Below are positions 44,035 to 51,931 of a stretch of DNA of 64,000 nt, one piece after another; position 1 is the first letter of the stretch; each line of letters opens with the position of its first letter. The DNA lies in NCBI RefSeq assembly GCF_900187885.1, contig NZ_FYEK01000018.1:1-64000 (forward strand), written 5' to 3'. This DNA is from Thermoflexus hugenholtzii JAD2 (GTDB lineage: Bacteria; Chloroflexota; Anaerolineae; Thermoflexales; Thermoflexaceae). The position numbers and the translations under genes are program-made. Under the pieces are notes generated by a model. It made no database searches, was not told where the DNA came from, and saw only the letters and a program-made list of their open reading frames with translations.

Positions 44035-44618
44035 CGCGAGCCCTCCTTTTCTTCGGCGACCCGAAGCACCCGCTGCAGCCCCGGGCGATCCCGGATGCGC
44101 TCCGGGCGGAGCGGGAAACGTCCCCGGCGCAGCAGCTTCCATCCCATCGGCGCCATCGCCAGGATGCGGAGGGGATACGCCTGCAGGTAGAGCTTCAGGA
44201 CCGTCCAGCTCTCGGTGAGGCGCCCGTTGCGGCGGACGGTCTCGTAGAACAGGCGGGCCAGGAGGGGGGTGGGGAAGCGCCGGGGATGGATTCCCTCCCG
44301 GATGGCGTAGCGCTTGAGGGCATACATGACGTCTGTGATGCGGATCCCCTTCGGGCACTCGACCGTGCACGCATAGCACGAGGCGCACAGCCAGATCGTC
44401 AGGCTGCGCAGGACCTCCTGTTTGAACCCCTCGCGGACCATAGCGATGATGCGGCGCGGGGTGTAGTCCATATATAGGCTGAGGGGACAGGCGCTGCTGC
44501 AGGTCCCGCACTGGATGCATTCCATCAAGGAAGGGGAGCCGCTCAGCGCGATGATCTCCCGGGCGAACGAGGGGTCCAGTTCCGCCTCATAGCGGATGCG
44601 GCGCTCCAGGGCGGCCAT
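44001..44618 (-). CDS. hdrC: Heterodisulfide reductase subunit C
   Basis: 205 residues with two [4Fe-4S] ferredoxin motifs: Cys34/37/40/44 (CIQCGTCSSACP) and Cys78/81/84/88 (CASCYACTVECP), the electron wire between HdrA and HdrB. AGGAG lies 8 bases before the ATG at 44618; extension to 44672 is less likely. It is the first gene of the operon hdrC-hdrB-hdrA-mvhD-mvhG-mvhA-protease. Regulation is suggested by two palindromes about 140-175 bases upstream. Confidence 0.94.
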   Translation of the reverse strand: MAALERRIRYEAELDPSFAREIIALSGSPSLMECIQCGTCSSACPLSLYMDYTPRRIIAMVREGFKQEVLRSLTIWLCASCYACTVECPKGIRITDVMYALKRYAIREGIHPRRFPTPLLARLFYETVRRNGRLTESWTVLKLYLQAYPLRILAMAPMGWKLLRRGRFPLRPERIRDRPGLQRVLRVAEEKEGSRWPISTSPGVR

Positions 44619-44756
44619 GCGCCGGCTCCTTTCTCTAACGGCGCTGGGGTCCGATCTGTCCGCATGTGTCACGCTCCTCCCGTTCCCACCTCAACCGGGA
44701 GGAGGTCCGAGATACCATCCCCAGCTTCTATTCCAGCAGATCCCCGGGAGGCAAAA

Positions 44757-44794
44757 AGTGAAGAATTTCACATTATATGGTGAAAAAGATCACA
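44757..44794 (-). promoter_or_regulatory. Promoter with two CRP/FNR- or Rex-like operators before the hdr-mvh operon
   Basis: On the minus strand, site 1 is TGTGATCTTTTTCACC (44779-44794) and site 2 is TGTGAAATTCTTCACT (44757-44772). Their centres are 22 bases (two helical turns) apart. A TATAAT -10 box (44772-44777) lies between them and shares one base with site 2. Both sites fit TGTGA-N6-TCAC. Site 2 shares its arms exactly with TGTGAAGAGGTTCACT upstream of nrfHA. The layout (sites over the spacer and over the start point) looks more like repression than activation. The regulator is not encoded in the window. Confidence 0.7.
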
Positions 44795-44821
44795 AGGAGG
44801 GGTGGGCTCCGGGGAATCGTG

Positions 44822-44850
44822 AAAAACGCCCCGGGGGTCTACCCGGGGCG
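44822..44850 (-). terminator. Terminator downstream of tRNA (CAU)
   Basis: Minus-strand hairpin CGCCCCGGG-loop-CCCGGGGCG followed directly by TTTTTC. It separates the tRNA transcript from the hdr operon promoter. Confidence 0.9.
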
Positions 44851-44866
44851 CTTGGGGTTCCGCGAG

Positions 44867-44939
44867 TGGCGAGGGTGGGACTCGAACCCACAACCCGCCG
44901 ATTATGAGCCGGCTGCTCTGCCACTTGAGCTACCTCGCC
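44867..44939 (-). tRNA. tRNA with CAU anticodon (Met or Ile2)
   Basis: A 73-base cloverleaf: acceptor GGCGAGG paired with CCTCGCC, D-arm TAGCTCAAGTGGCAGAGC, anticodon loop CTCATAA (anticodon CAU), T-arm GTGGGTTCGAGTCCCAC, discriminator A. CCA is not encoded. It could be elongator tRNA-Met or the lysidine-modified tRNA-Ile2; sequence alone does not decide. Confidence 0.93.
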
Positions 44940-44950
44940 AGTCTGTCATT

Positions 44951-44980
44951 ATTATAACGCCGTCGAGGCCGAGGCGTCAA
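44951..44980 (-). promoter_or_regulatory. Promoter for tRNA (CAU)
   Basis: On the minus strand TTGACG (44980-44975), an 18-base spacer and TATAAT (44956-44951), 12 bases before the tRNA. Confidence 0.75.
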
Positions 44981-44995
44981 CGCGGCCGGGTGCCT

Positions 44996-45075
44996 GGGTG
45001 TGTCCCAAAATCGCAGGACAACTGCTCGCGGTTGTCCTACAAGGCGGCCAGGCCCGACAAAATCGGGACACACCC
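44996..45075. mobile_element. 80-bp MITE-like element with 11-bp terminal inverted repeats
   Basis: Ends GGGTGTGTCCC and GGGACACACCC are perfect inverted repeats, with AAAATCG next to the left end and CGACAAAATC next to the right extending the symmetry. Inside is a second hairpin, AGGACAAC-TGCTCGC-GGTTGTCCT. It has no coding capacity. This looks like a miniature transposon or remnant. I see no clear target-site duplication. The rest of the gap to 45400 holds no gene. Confidence 0.6.
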
Positions 45076-45400
45076 GGGATCGAGGCGCGGGATCCCAGGG
45101 CGGGGATCCTGGGCCAGCCGGTGGACGTCCGGGGAGGGACCACGGGGCATGGTCGGCTGGGGATCCGGGAGTCGTGGATCGGTCTCTTGCGGGCCCTCAG
45201 CGCCTGAGCCGACCGGGGCCTAAACCTGCGGATCGGCCTACAATCATGCAAACTGAAACCCCTGTTTACGGGCTTCGATCGATGGAAGCAGGAAGAAATC
45301 CGGGGATCAAGTTCCACGGATCCCGGGACGGCTTCTGCGGATGCCCGGCCATCCGCAGGGATGAAAGGAGCGTCTCCATAACGTAGATGGGGCGATTCCG

Positions 45401-47125
45401 ATGCGTGACGGAAGGGGATGGGGGACAGCGATCGCGCTGGCCCTGGTCGGGCTGGGGCTTCTGAGCCTGTGGAGGGCCGGGCCGGCCCTGATGGATTGGG
45501 CTTACACGGTGACCGGGGAGGAGAACCCCCTCGCCCGCCTGCGGGGTGTCCTGCATTATCTCACCAACCCCTTGCGCCCGGCTCCCCTGCTGGCCCCCGA
45601 CGTGCCGGTGGCCCACACGGAGGATCCCCCCTTCGGCATCAACACCTTCCTCGAGCAAGAGGTCGAGCCGGAGAAGCGGGAGCGGACGGTGCGCATGATC
45701 GCCGAGGCGGGCTTCCGCTGGATCCGACAGGAGTTCCCCTGGGCGGACATCGAGATCCACGGCAAGGGGGATTTCGAGGACCGCCGGCATCTCCCGCATC
45801 GCTCGGCCTGGGAGAAATACGACCACATCGTCGCGCTGGCAGAGCGCTACGGCCTGCGCCTGATCGTGCGGCTGACCAGCCCGCCGGCTTGGTCGCGCCG
45901 TGACGGGGAGGCCCGGGGCGCCTTCGCCCCACCGGACAATCCAGAGGATTTCGCCGATTTCGCCGAGGCGGTGGCCCGTCGCTATCGGGGACGGGTTTTC
46001 CACTATCAGATCTGGAATGAGCCCAACATCGCCCCGGAGTGGGGCTCCTGTCCGACCTGCGCCGTGGACCCCGAGGCGTATACGGACCTGTTGTGCCGGG
46101 CCTATCGCCGGCTGAAGGCCGTGGACCCCCGCATCGTGGTCATCGCCGGGGCCCTGGCCCCCACCCTCTCCCTCAACCCCTATCCGCCCAACGGGATCAA
46201 CGACGTCGTCTTCCTGGAACGCATGTATCGGGCCGGGGCAGGATCCTGCTTCGATGCCCTCTCCGTCCAGGGCTACGGCCTGTGGTCCGGGCCCACGGAC
46301 CGCCGCCTGCGACCCTACGTCATCAACATCAACCGGGCCCTTTACATCCGGGATGTCATGGTGCGCCATGGGGATGCGCACAAGCCCATCTACATTGCGG
46401 AGATGGGCTGGAACGCGGTGCCGGACTGGGTGGGGGACAAGCGCTTCGGCCAGGTGACCGAGGAACAGAAAGCCCGCTATCTGGTGGAGGCTTTCGAGCG
46501 CATCCGGCGGGAGTGGCCATGGGTGGCGGTGGCCAGCGTGTGGTTCTTCAAGCGGGCCTCGGATCGGGAGCGGGATCAATCGTTCTATTACTTCGCCATC
46601 GTGGAGCCGGACTTCACGCCGCTGCCGGCTTATCAAGCCCTCAAGTCCTATCTCCATCAGCCTCCCCGGATGGACCCCGGGGTCCACACGGCGGCCCACT
46701 GGGCGCTGCGTTGGGAGGGCCCGTGGGCGGAGGCGGGGGAGGGCGCCCGTCGGGGCGCTCCGGGAGCCCGGGTGATGTGGACCTTCTACGGCGGACGGCT
46801 GCGCCTGGAAGGGACCAGCGAGGGGGATGCGCGCCTTCGGGTGGCGCTCGACGGCGGGCCGCCTCGGGCGTTCCGTTTGCCGGCAGGAAGCTGGGCGGTG
46901 GAGCTTCCGAGCGGGGTGGGTCTGCATTCGGCAGAGGTCACCGTGGAAGCAGGGACCGTGGTTCTGGCACGCATCCGGGTGGGGCGGGAGGGGGAGGCGA
47001 TCTCGCCGGCCCTCAGCCTGGGATGGCTGGCCGGGCTGATGGGAGGGCTCCTCTACCGAAGCGCCCGATGGCGTTCTCAGGAGCACAGGGACGCGCCTCC
47101 CGATGACCGGCCTCCGCCCCCGTGA
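45401..47125 (+). CDS. Membrane-anchored GH-A clan glycoside hydrolase (GH39/cellulase-like)
   Basis: 574 residues. An N-terminal helix (about 8-25) is followed by a TIM-barrel domain (about 85-415) with the clan GH-A acid/base in YQIWNEPNI (Glu at about 209) and the probable nucleophile in YIAEMGWN (Glu at about 331). A beta domain of about 110 residues and a C-terminal hydrophobic segment (about 535-550) come next. The catalytic pair fits retaining enzymes such as GH39; the sugar substrate is not defined. Likely outside-facing. Confidence 0.75.
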   Translation: MRDGRGWGTAIALALVGLGLLSLWRAGPALMDWAYTVTGEENPLARLRGVLHYLTNPLRPAPLLAPDVPVAHTEDPPFGINTFLEQEVEPEKRERTVRMIAEAGFRWIRQEFPWADIEIHGKGDFEDRRHLPHRSAWEKYDHIVALAERYGLRLIVRLTSPPAWSRRDGEARGAFAPPDNPEDFADFAEAVARRYRGRVFHYQIWNEPNIAPEWGSCPTCAVDPEAYTDLLCRAYRRLKAVDPRIVVIAGALAPTLSLNPYPPNGINDVVFLERMYRAGAGSCFDALSVQGYGLWSGPTDRRLRPYVININRALYIRDVMVRHGDAHKPIYIAEMGWNAVPDWVGDKRFGQVTEEQKARYLVEAFERIRREWPWVAVASVWFFKRASDRERDQSFYYFAIVEPDFTPLPAYQALKSYLHQPPRMDPGVHTAAHWALRWEGPWAEAGEGARRGAPGARVMWTFYGGRLRLEGTSEGDARLRVALDGGPPRAFRLPAGSWAVELPSGVGLHSAEVTVEAGTVVLARIRVGREGEAISPALSLGWLAGLMGGLLYRSARWRSQEHRDAPPDDRPPPP

Positions 47126-47215
47126 GGGACGGTGTGCCTCCCGGCACAGATCCCCCGGGCCGAAAGCCCGCGCTCAAAATGGACGGATCGGTCAGGTTTT
47201 AGGTCATTCTCAGAT

Positions 47216-47231
47216 TGTGAAGAGGTTCACT
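47216..47231 (+). promoter_or_regulatory. Operator-like palindrome upstream of nrfHA
   Basis: TGTGAAGAGGTTCACT, preceded by T (TTGTGAA-N4-TTCAC). Its arms are identical to the site before the hdr-mvh operon (44757-44772). The centre is 106 bases before the nrfH start. A possible -10 box is AATAAT at 47268-47273. Established consensus sites of similar form: CRP (TGTGA-N6-TCACA), HcpR (TTGTGA-N6-TCACAA) and Rex (TTGTGAA-N4-TTCACAA). Confidence 0.65.
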
Positions 47232-47329
47232 GGCCTTGGCATCCGACCTCCGTTATTGTGGCAATGGAATAATCATTAGGAGCTTGGGGCTTCGACCCCT
47301 CGAGAGGACACCCCTCGGGGAGGCTGCGG

Positions 47330-47815
47330 ATGCGGACGACCGTCTACTGGGCGATCGGAGGGGTGATCGGTGTGCTCATCGTCGCCGGGCTGGGCGCGCT
47401 ATTCCTCACCCCTCAGGGCCTCGGCGCTTATCTATCTGATGATCCGCAAGCCTGTAACAACTGCCACGTGATGAACGCTTCCTACGAGGGCTGGTTCCAC
47501 GCCGCCCATCGCCGGGTTGCGGTGTGCAACGATTGCCATACTCCCCATGAGTTCCCCGCCAAATGGGCGACGAAGGTCACGAAGGGAATCCAACACGTCT
47601 ACTTCTACACTACGTATCAGATCCCCGCCCAGATCCGTGCAGACCCGTTGACCCAGCAGATCGTTCAGGCGAACTGCGTGCGCTGCCATTTCAATACGGT
47701 CTCCGGTCAAAGTGGATTGCTTCAGGGGGAGCGGTTCTGCTTCGATTGCCATCGCACGGTGGCCCATGGGGAACGCCGTTCCATCGCCTTCGGCACCCTC
47801 TCCGAAAGGAGGTGA
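47330..47815 (+). CDS. nrfH: Cytochrome c nitrite reductase small subunit (quinol dehydrogenase)
   Basis: A 161-residue NapC/NirT-type tetraheme cytochrome: one N-terminal membrane helix (about 8-27) and four CxxCH motifs at 42-46, 66-70, 116-120 and 137-141. It takes electrons from menaquinol and passes them to NrfA on the outer face of the membrane. ATG 47330 has GGGGAGG upstream. nrfA starts 3 bases after its stop. Confidence 0.95.
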   Translation: MRTTVYWAIGGVIGVLIVAGLGALFLTPQGLGAYLSDDPQACNNCHVMNASYEGWFHAAHRRVAVCNDCHTPHEFPAKWATKVTKGIQHVYFYTTYQIPAQIRADPLTQQIVQANCVRCHFNTVSGQSGLLQGERFCFDCHRTVAHGERRSIAFGTLSERR

Positions 47816-47817
47816 GG

Positions 47818-49152
47818 ATGTTCCAGCGAATGCCGCCGCTCTGGCTACGAATTACGGGTCTGGTGGCCCTGGTGATCGTGCTGGGCCTGGCCCTGGCGCT
47901 GGTGATCGTCCAGCTGCGCGGGCCGCGCCTGGAGGTGGTGCGGCCGGTGGCCATTCCCGAGGGGGAAACGAACCCCGCGGTATGGGGCTTGGCCTTCCCC
48001 CGGGAGTATGAGAGCTGGCTCCGCACCAAGGAGGGCCGCAAGACCCTCTACGCGGGCTCGGTGCCCTTCGACAAGCTGGAGGAGGATCCCCGCTTAAAGA
48101 TCCTATGGGAGGGCTACCTCTTCGCCGTCGAATGGGGGGAAGACCGCGGGCACGCCTACTCCGTGGAGGACACGCTCAAAAGCAAGCGGCGCCAGGCCCT
48201 GGCCCAGAAGCGCGGCGGGGTGACCCCGGGGACCTGCTGGAGCTGCAAGTCAGCCGATGTCCCCCGCCTGCTGGAGGAGATGGGCCCGGCGAACTTCTAC
48301 GCGGCCTCCTTCGAAAAGCTCTATGAGGAAGGGAAGGTGAAGCATCCGGTCTCCTGCGCCAACTGCCACGACCCCAAGACCATGGCGCCTACGATCCAGC
48401 AGGTGGCCCTGAAGGAGGCCCTCCAGAAGCTGGGCAAGGACATCCATCAGCTCACCCGCCAGGAGCTGCGCACCCTGACCTGCGCCCAGTGCCACGTGGA
48501 GTATTACTTCGCGAAGGAGCCCAAGGATTACTTGGTGTTCCCGTGGGAGAAGGGGACCCGCTTTGAGGACATCGAGGCTTACTACAACGAGCGCAAGTTC
48601 GCGGACTGGACCCATCCCTCCACCGGCGTGCCGCTGGTCAAGTTCCAGCATCCAGAATATGAGATGTATACGGCTAACTCTACTCACTATCTGGCCGGGG
48701 TGGCCTGCGCGGACTGCCATATGCCCTTTGTGATCGAGGGTGGGATCAAATACACCTCCCATCAGGCGGCCAGCCCGTGGCATCGCATGGAGCAGGCCTG
48801 CGGCACGTGCCACCTGGACATCCCCTTCATCCGAAAGCGGGTGGAGATCATCCAGACGACCACCAAGGCCCTTCAGGATGCGGCGGAGATGGCCCTGGTG
48901 GAGGCCGTCGAAGCCCTGAAGGCGATCAAGGACAACCCCAACGCGGATCCCCAGCTGGCGGAGGAGGCCCGGACGCTGTTCCGCAAGGCCCACATGCGCT
49001 GGGATTTCGTGGCCGTGGAGAACTCCCTCGGCTTCCACAACCCCCAGGAGGCCATGCGGTTGCTGGCGGAAGCCATCAACTACGCTCGCCAGGCCCAGCT
49101 GAAAGCCGTGCAGGCCCTCCAGCGGCCGCAGGCCCAGGCTGCCACCCCGTAA
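47818..49152 (+). CDS. nrfA: Ammonia-forming cytochrome c nitrite reductase
   Basis: A 444-residue pentaheme enzyme that reduces nitrite to ammonium with six electrons. The catalytic heme motif CWSCK is at 140-144 (Lys as proximal ligand), and four CxxCH hemes are at 180-184, 222-226, 297-301 and 328-332. An N-terminal hydrophobic segment (about 11-33) exports and probably anchors it next to NrfH. ATG 47818 follows AAAGGAGGTGAGG. A strong terminator follows. Function may be respiration, energy conservation or nitrite/NO detoxification. Confidence 0.97.
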   Translation: MFQRMPPLWLRITGLVALVIVLGLALALVIVQLRGPRLEVVRPVAIPEGETNPAVWGLAFPREYESWLRTKEGRKTLYAGSVPFDKLEEDPRLKILWEGYLFAVEWGEDRGHAYSVEDTLKSKRRQALAQKRGGVTPGTCWSCKSADVPRLLEEMGPANFYAASFEKLYEEGKVKHPVSCANCHDPKTMAPTIQQVALKEALQKLGKDIHQLTRQELRTLTCAQCHVEYYFAKEPKDYLVFPWEKGTRFEDIEAYYNERKFADWTHPSTGVPLVKFQHPEYEMYTANSTHYLAGVACADCHMPFVIEGGIKYTSHQAASPWHRMEQACGTCHLDIPFIRKRVEIIQTTTKALQDAAEMALVEAVEALKAIKDNPNADPQLAEEARTLFRKAHMRWDFVAVENSLGFHNPQEAMRLLAEAINYARQAQLKAVQALQRPQAQAATP

Positions 49153-49176
49153 CCTTGCCCTTTGTGGTCGATCTGT

Positions 49177-49213
49177 GGGGCCGGGCCCGCTGAAGGCCCG
49201 GCCCCGTTGTTTC
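49177..49213 (+). terminator. Terminator after nrfA
   Basis: GGGGCCGGGCC-loop-GGCCCGGCCCC (11 base pairs) followed by GTTGTTT. Confidence 0.8.
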
Positions 49214-49276
49214 ATGCTTGGCCGCTCGCGAGCCCCCAGCGTGCGATAGAATAAAGAGCACATGGTGGGGGCACAT

Positions 49277-49885
49277 ATGACGCGGGTTCTGGTGATCGAT
49301 TACGGGATCGGCAACCTGGGGAACGTGGTGCGGGCGCTCCAGCGCCTGGGCGCCGAGGTGCGGCTGAGCGAGGATCCGGCGGACCTGGAGTGGGCGGACC
49401 GCCTGATCCTGCCCGGCGTGGGGGCCTTCGGGGACGGCATGGCCGGCCTGCGGGCCCGGGGCTGGGTGGCGCCGCTGCGGGCCGCCGTCGCCGCCGGCAA
49501 GCCTCTCCTGGGCATCTGCCTGGGGATGCAGCTCCTCTTCGAGGAAAGCGAAGAGATGGGCCGCTACACCGGCCTGGGGTTGCTGGGGGGCCGCGTCCGC
49601 CGTTTCCCTCCTGAAGCCGGGAAGATCCCCCAAATCGGATGGAACCAGCTGGAGCGTCAGGGCGACCATCCCCTCCTGCACGGAGTCCCGGACGGCGCCT
49701 ACGCTTATTTCGTGCATGGGTATTATTGCGAGCCGGAGGATCCGGAGGTGGTCATCGCCACCACGGTTTACGGGATCCGCTACGCCTCGGCGGTGGCCCA
49801 CGGGCCGGTGATGGGCGTCCAGTTCCACCCCGAAAAAAGCCACCGCGTGGGCCAGCGGATCCTGGAGAACTTCTTGCGCCTGTGA
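49277..49885 (+). CDS. hisH: Imidazole glycerol phosphate synthase glutaminase subunit
   Basis: 202 residues. HisH frees ammonia from glutamine for HisF. Class I glutaminase signs: the nucleophile Cys in GICLGMQLLF, and His/Glu in QFHPEKS near the C-terminus; YGIGNLGN at the N-terminus is typical of HisH. ATG 49277 (MTRVLVIDYG) is preferred over 49262. TAGAAT at 49247 may be the -10 box. First gene of the his operon; hisA follows after 8 bases. Confidence 0.95.
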   Translation: MTRVLVIDYGIGNLGNVVRALQRLGAEVRLSEDPADLEWADRLILPGVGAFGDGMAGLRARGWVAPLRAAVAAGKPLLGICLGMQLLFEESEEMGRYTGLGLLGGRVRRFPPEAGKIPQIGWNQLERQGDHPLLHGVPDGAYAYFVHGYYCEPEDPEVVIATTVYGIRYASAVAHGPVMGVQFHPEKSHRVGQRILENFLRL

Positions 49886-49893
49886 GACCCCCA

Positions 49894-50646
49894 ATGGTGC
49901 TGGAGCTGATCCCTTCCCTTGATTTGCTGGAGGGCCAGGTCGTCCGCCTGATCCAGGGGGACCCCCGCCGTCGGATCGTGTATCCGTTGGATCCCCTGGA
50001 GCAGGCGGCGCGCTGGGCGGAAGAGGGCGCCCGCTGGCTGCACGTCGTCCACCTGGATGGCGCCTTCGGGGCCTCGGGGGCCAGCGCCGCGGCGATCGCC
50101 CGCCTGGTCCGGGAGGCCCCGCTCCAGGTCCAGATGGGCGGCGGCCTGCGCAGCCTGGCGGACTTAGAGCGGGCCTTCTCCTGGGGGGTTGCGCGTGCGG
50201 TGGTGGGGACCATGGCCGTGCGGGATCCCGCATCCTTTGAGGCCGCCCTGGCCCGCTTCGGGCCCGAGCGCCTGGTGCTGGCAGTGGAGGTGCGAGGAGG
50301 GCAGCTGACCTGGGCGGGCTGGCAGGAAGCGGCGGGGGACCCCGAGGCCTTCGCCCGGGCGTGGGCCGCGCGGGGAGTGTGCCGGGTCCTTTATACGGAC
50401 ACGATGCGGGACGGCACCCTCGCCGGGCCGGATGTGGAAGGAGCCCTCCGGATCGCCCAGGCCAGCGGCGCGCGGGTGTTGCTCTCCGGGGGCGTGGGGA
50501 CCCTCGAACACGTGGAGGCGGCGGCCCGCGCGGCGGCCCACGGCCTGGAGGCGCTGATCCTCGGCCGGGCGCTGCATGAGGGGCGGTTCACCCTGCGCGA
50601 GGCGATGAGGCGCCTGCGTCCGACCGAACCCGGAGGCCCCAGATGA
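49894..50646 (+). CDS. hisA: ProFAR isomerase HisA
   Basis: A 250-residue TIM-barrel enzyme of histidine synthesis (1-(5-phosphoribosyl)-5-[(5-phosphoribosylamino)methylideneamino]imidazole-4-carboxamide isomerase). Asp in IPSLDLLEGQVVRL (Asp10) and the second catalytic Asp in YTDTMRDGT are present; phosphate-binding GGGLRS and SGGVGT loops are seen. The frame is open far upstream, but that part is a shadow of hisH. Its stop overlaps the next gene as ATGA. Confidence 0.93.
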   Translation: MVLELIPSLDLLEGQVVRLIQGDPRRRIVYPLDPLEQAARWAEEGARWLHVVHLDGAFGASGASAAAIARLVREAPLQVQMGGGLRSLADLERAFSWGVARAVVGTMAVRDPASFEAALARFGPERLVLAVEVRGGQLTWAGWQEAAGDPEAFARAWAARGVCRVLYTDTMRDGTLAGPDVEGALRIAQASGARVLLSGGVGTLEHVEAAARAAAHGLEALILGRALHEGRFTLREAMRRLRPTEPGGPR

Positions 50647-51056
50647 TGCGGCCGCGGTTCTTTCTCCCGATGGCGGAGCGGGAGCGCCTGCTGGACCGGC
50701 TGCGGGCGCAGGTGGAGAGGGAGGCGGAGGTCGAGTTCGCTACCGTCTTCGGCTCCTTCCTGGATCCCGAGCTGCCCTTCGCGGACATCGACGTCGGCCT
50801 GGGGCTGGCCCTGGGGGCGGACCCCGAGCGCTATGAGATCGATCGCGCCGCGGACTGGAGCGTCGCCCTGGGCTATCCGGTGGATGTGGTGGTCTTCACC
50901 CGCGCGCCGCTGGGGCTGCAGGTTCAGATCCTGAACGGCCGCCCGTTGCTCATCCGCGATGTGGAGCGCTTCGTGGAACTCCTGGAGCGGACGGGCTGGG
51001 AATGGATGCACTGGGAGCCTTATGTCCGCCAATTCCTGAGGGAGCTGTTGCCGTGA
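50643..51056 (+). CDS. MNT-type nucleotidyltransferase inside the his operon
   Basis: 137 residues of the minimal nucleotidyltransferase (Pol-beta-like) family. FGSFLDPELPFADIDVGL (about 36-53) gives the GS-x-DxD pattern, and YPVDVVVF (about 78-85) the third acidic residue. Such MNT proteins are often antitoxins paired with HEPN toxins, but no HEPN gene is adjacent. It overlaps hisA by ATGA and is followed by hisF 66 bases later. Its role in this operon is unknown. Confidence 0.8.
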   Translation: MMRPRFFLPMAERERLLDRLRAQVEREAEVEFATVFGSFLDPELPFADIDVGLGLALGADPERYEIDRAADWSVALGYPVDVVVFTRAPLGLQVQILNGRPLLIRDVERFVELLERTGWEWMHWEPYVRQFLRELLP

Positions 51057-51122
51057 AGGTCGATCCGGAGCGTGTGGCCGGCTCAGCGTAGGCCCAAATT
51101 CCGTATCAAAGGCGAGGTGAAG

Positions 51123-51887
51123 ATGGCGCTGGCCAGGCGTATCATCCCGTGTCTGGACATTCGTGCTGGGCGGGTGGTCAAGGGGGTGCGGTTCGTTGAC
51201 CTGCGCGACGCCGGGGACCCGGTGGCGCACGCTCGGTTCTATGAGGAGGAGGGGGCTGACGAGCTGGTCTTCCTGGATATCACCGCCTCCGTGGAGGACC
51301 GCGGGATCCTGCTGGAGGTGGTGCGGCGCGTGGCGGAGGTCCTCTCCATCCCCTTCACCGTCGGCGGGGGGGTTCGGGATGTAGAGGATTTCCGGGCCCT
51401 GTTGCGGGCGGGGGCGGACAAGGTGAGCATCAACACGGCGGCGGTGCAGCACCCCGAGCGGATCACGGAGGCGGCGCGGCGTTTCGGCTCCCAGTGCGTG
51501 GTGGTGGCCATCGACGCCAAACGGGTCGGCCCGGACCGGTGGGAGGTCTACATCCACGGCGGGCGCACGCCCACCGGGCTGGACGCGGTGGCGTGGGCCC
51601 GGGAGGCCGAGCGCCGGGGGGCCGGGGAGATCCTGCTCACCAGCATCGACGCGGACGGCACCCGGGAGGGTTATGATCTGGCCCTCACCCGCGCCGTGGC
51701 CGAGGCGGTGGGGATCCCCGTCATCGCCTCCGGGGGAGCGGGGGCGCCGGAGCATTTCTACCGGGTCTTCACCGAGGGGAAAGCCGACGCGGCCCTGGCC
51801 GCCTCCCTCTTCCATTTCCGCGAGCTCCGCATCGCCGATCTCAAGCGCTATCTCGCGGAGCGCGGGATCCCTGTCCGCCTGGTCTGA
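51123..51887 (+). CDS. hisF: Imidazole glycerol phosphate synthase cyclase subunit
   Basis: 254 residues. HisF joins ammonia from HisH with PRFAR to make IGP and AICAR. The barrel carries the catalytic Asp in [14 protein letters not shown] (Asp12) and [13 protein letters not shown] (second Asp), with [10 protein letters not shown] and ASGGAG phosphate loops. ATG 51123 follows GGCGAGGTGAAG. Confidence 0.96.
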   Translation: MALARRIIPCLDIRAGRVVKGVRFVDLRDAGDPVAHARFYEEEGADELVFLDITASVEDRGILLEVVRRVAEVLSIPFTVGGGVRDVEDFRALLRAGADKVSINTAAVQHPERITEAARRFGSQCVVVAIDAKRVGPDRWEVYIHGGRTPTGLDAVAWAREAERRGAGEILLTSIDADGTREGYDLALTRAVAEAVGIPVIASGGAGAPEHFYRVFTEGKADAALAASLFHFRELRIADLKRYLAERGIPVRLV

Positions 51888-51931
51888 CCGGACGAAGCGG
51901 ATCGCCAACATCCTCTCAGGAGAGGTGCCGA

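Noticed and set aside
45266-47086. Long minus-strand open frame over the glycoside hydrolase
   Set aside because: The plus-strand gene has clear GH-A catalytic motifs; the minus frame has no domain and shadow composition.
50643-51056. HEPN-MNT toxin-antitoxin pair
   Set aside because: Only the MNT half is present; the flanking genes are hisA and hisF, not HEPN.
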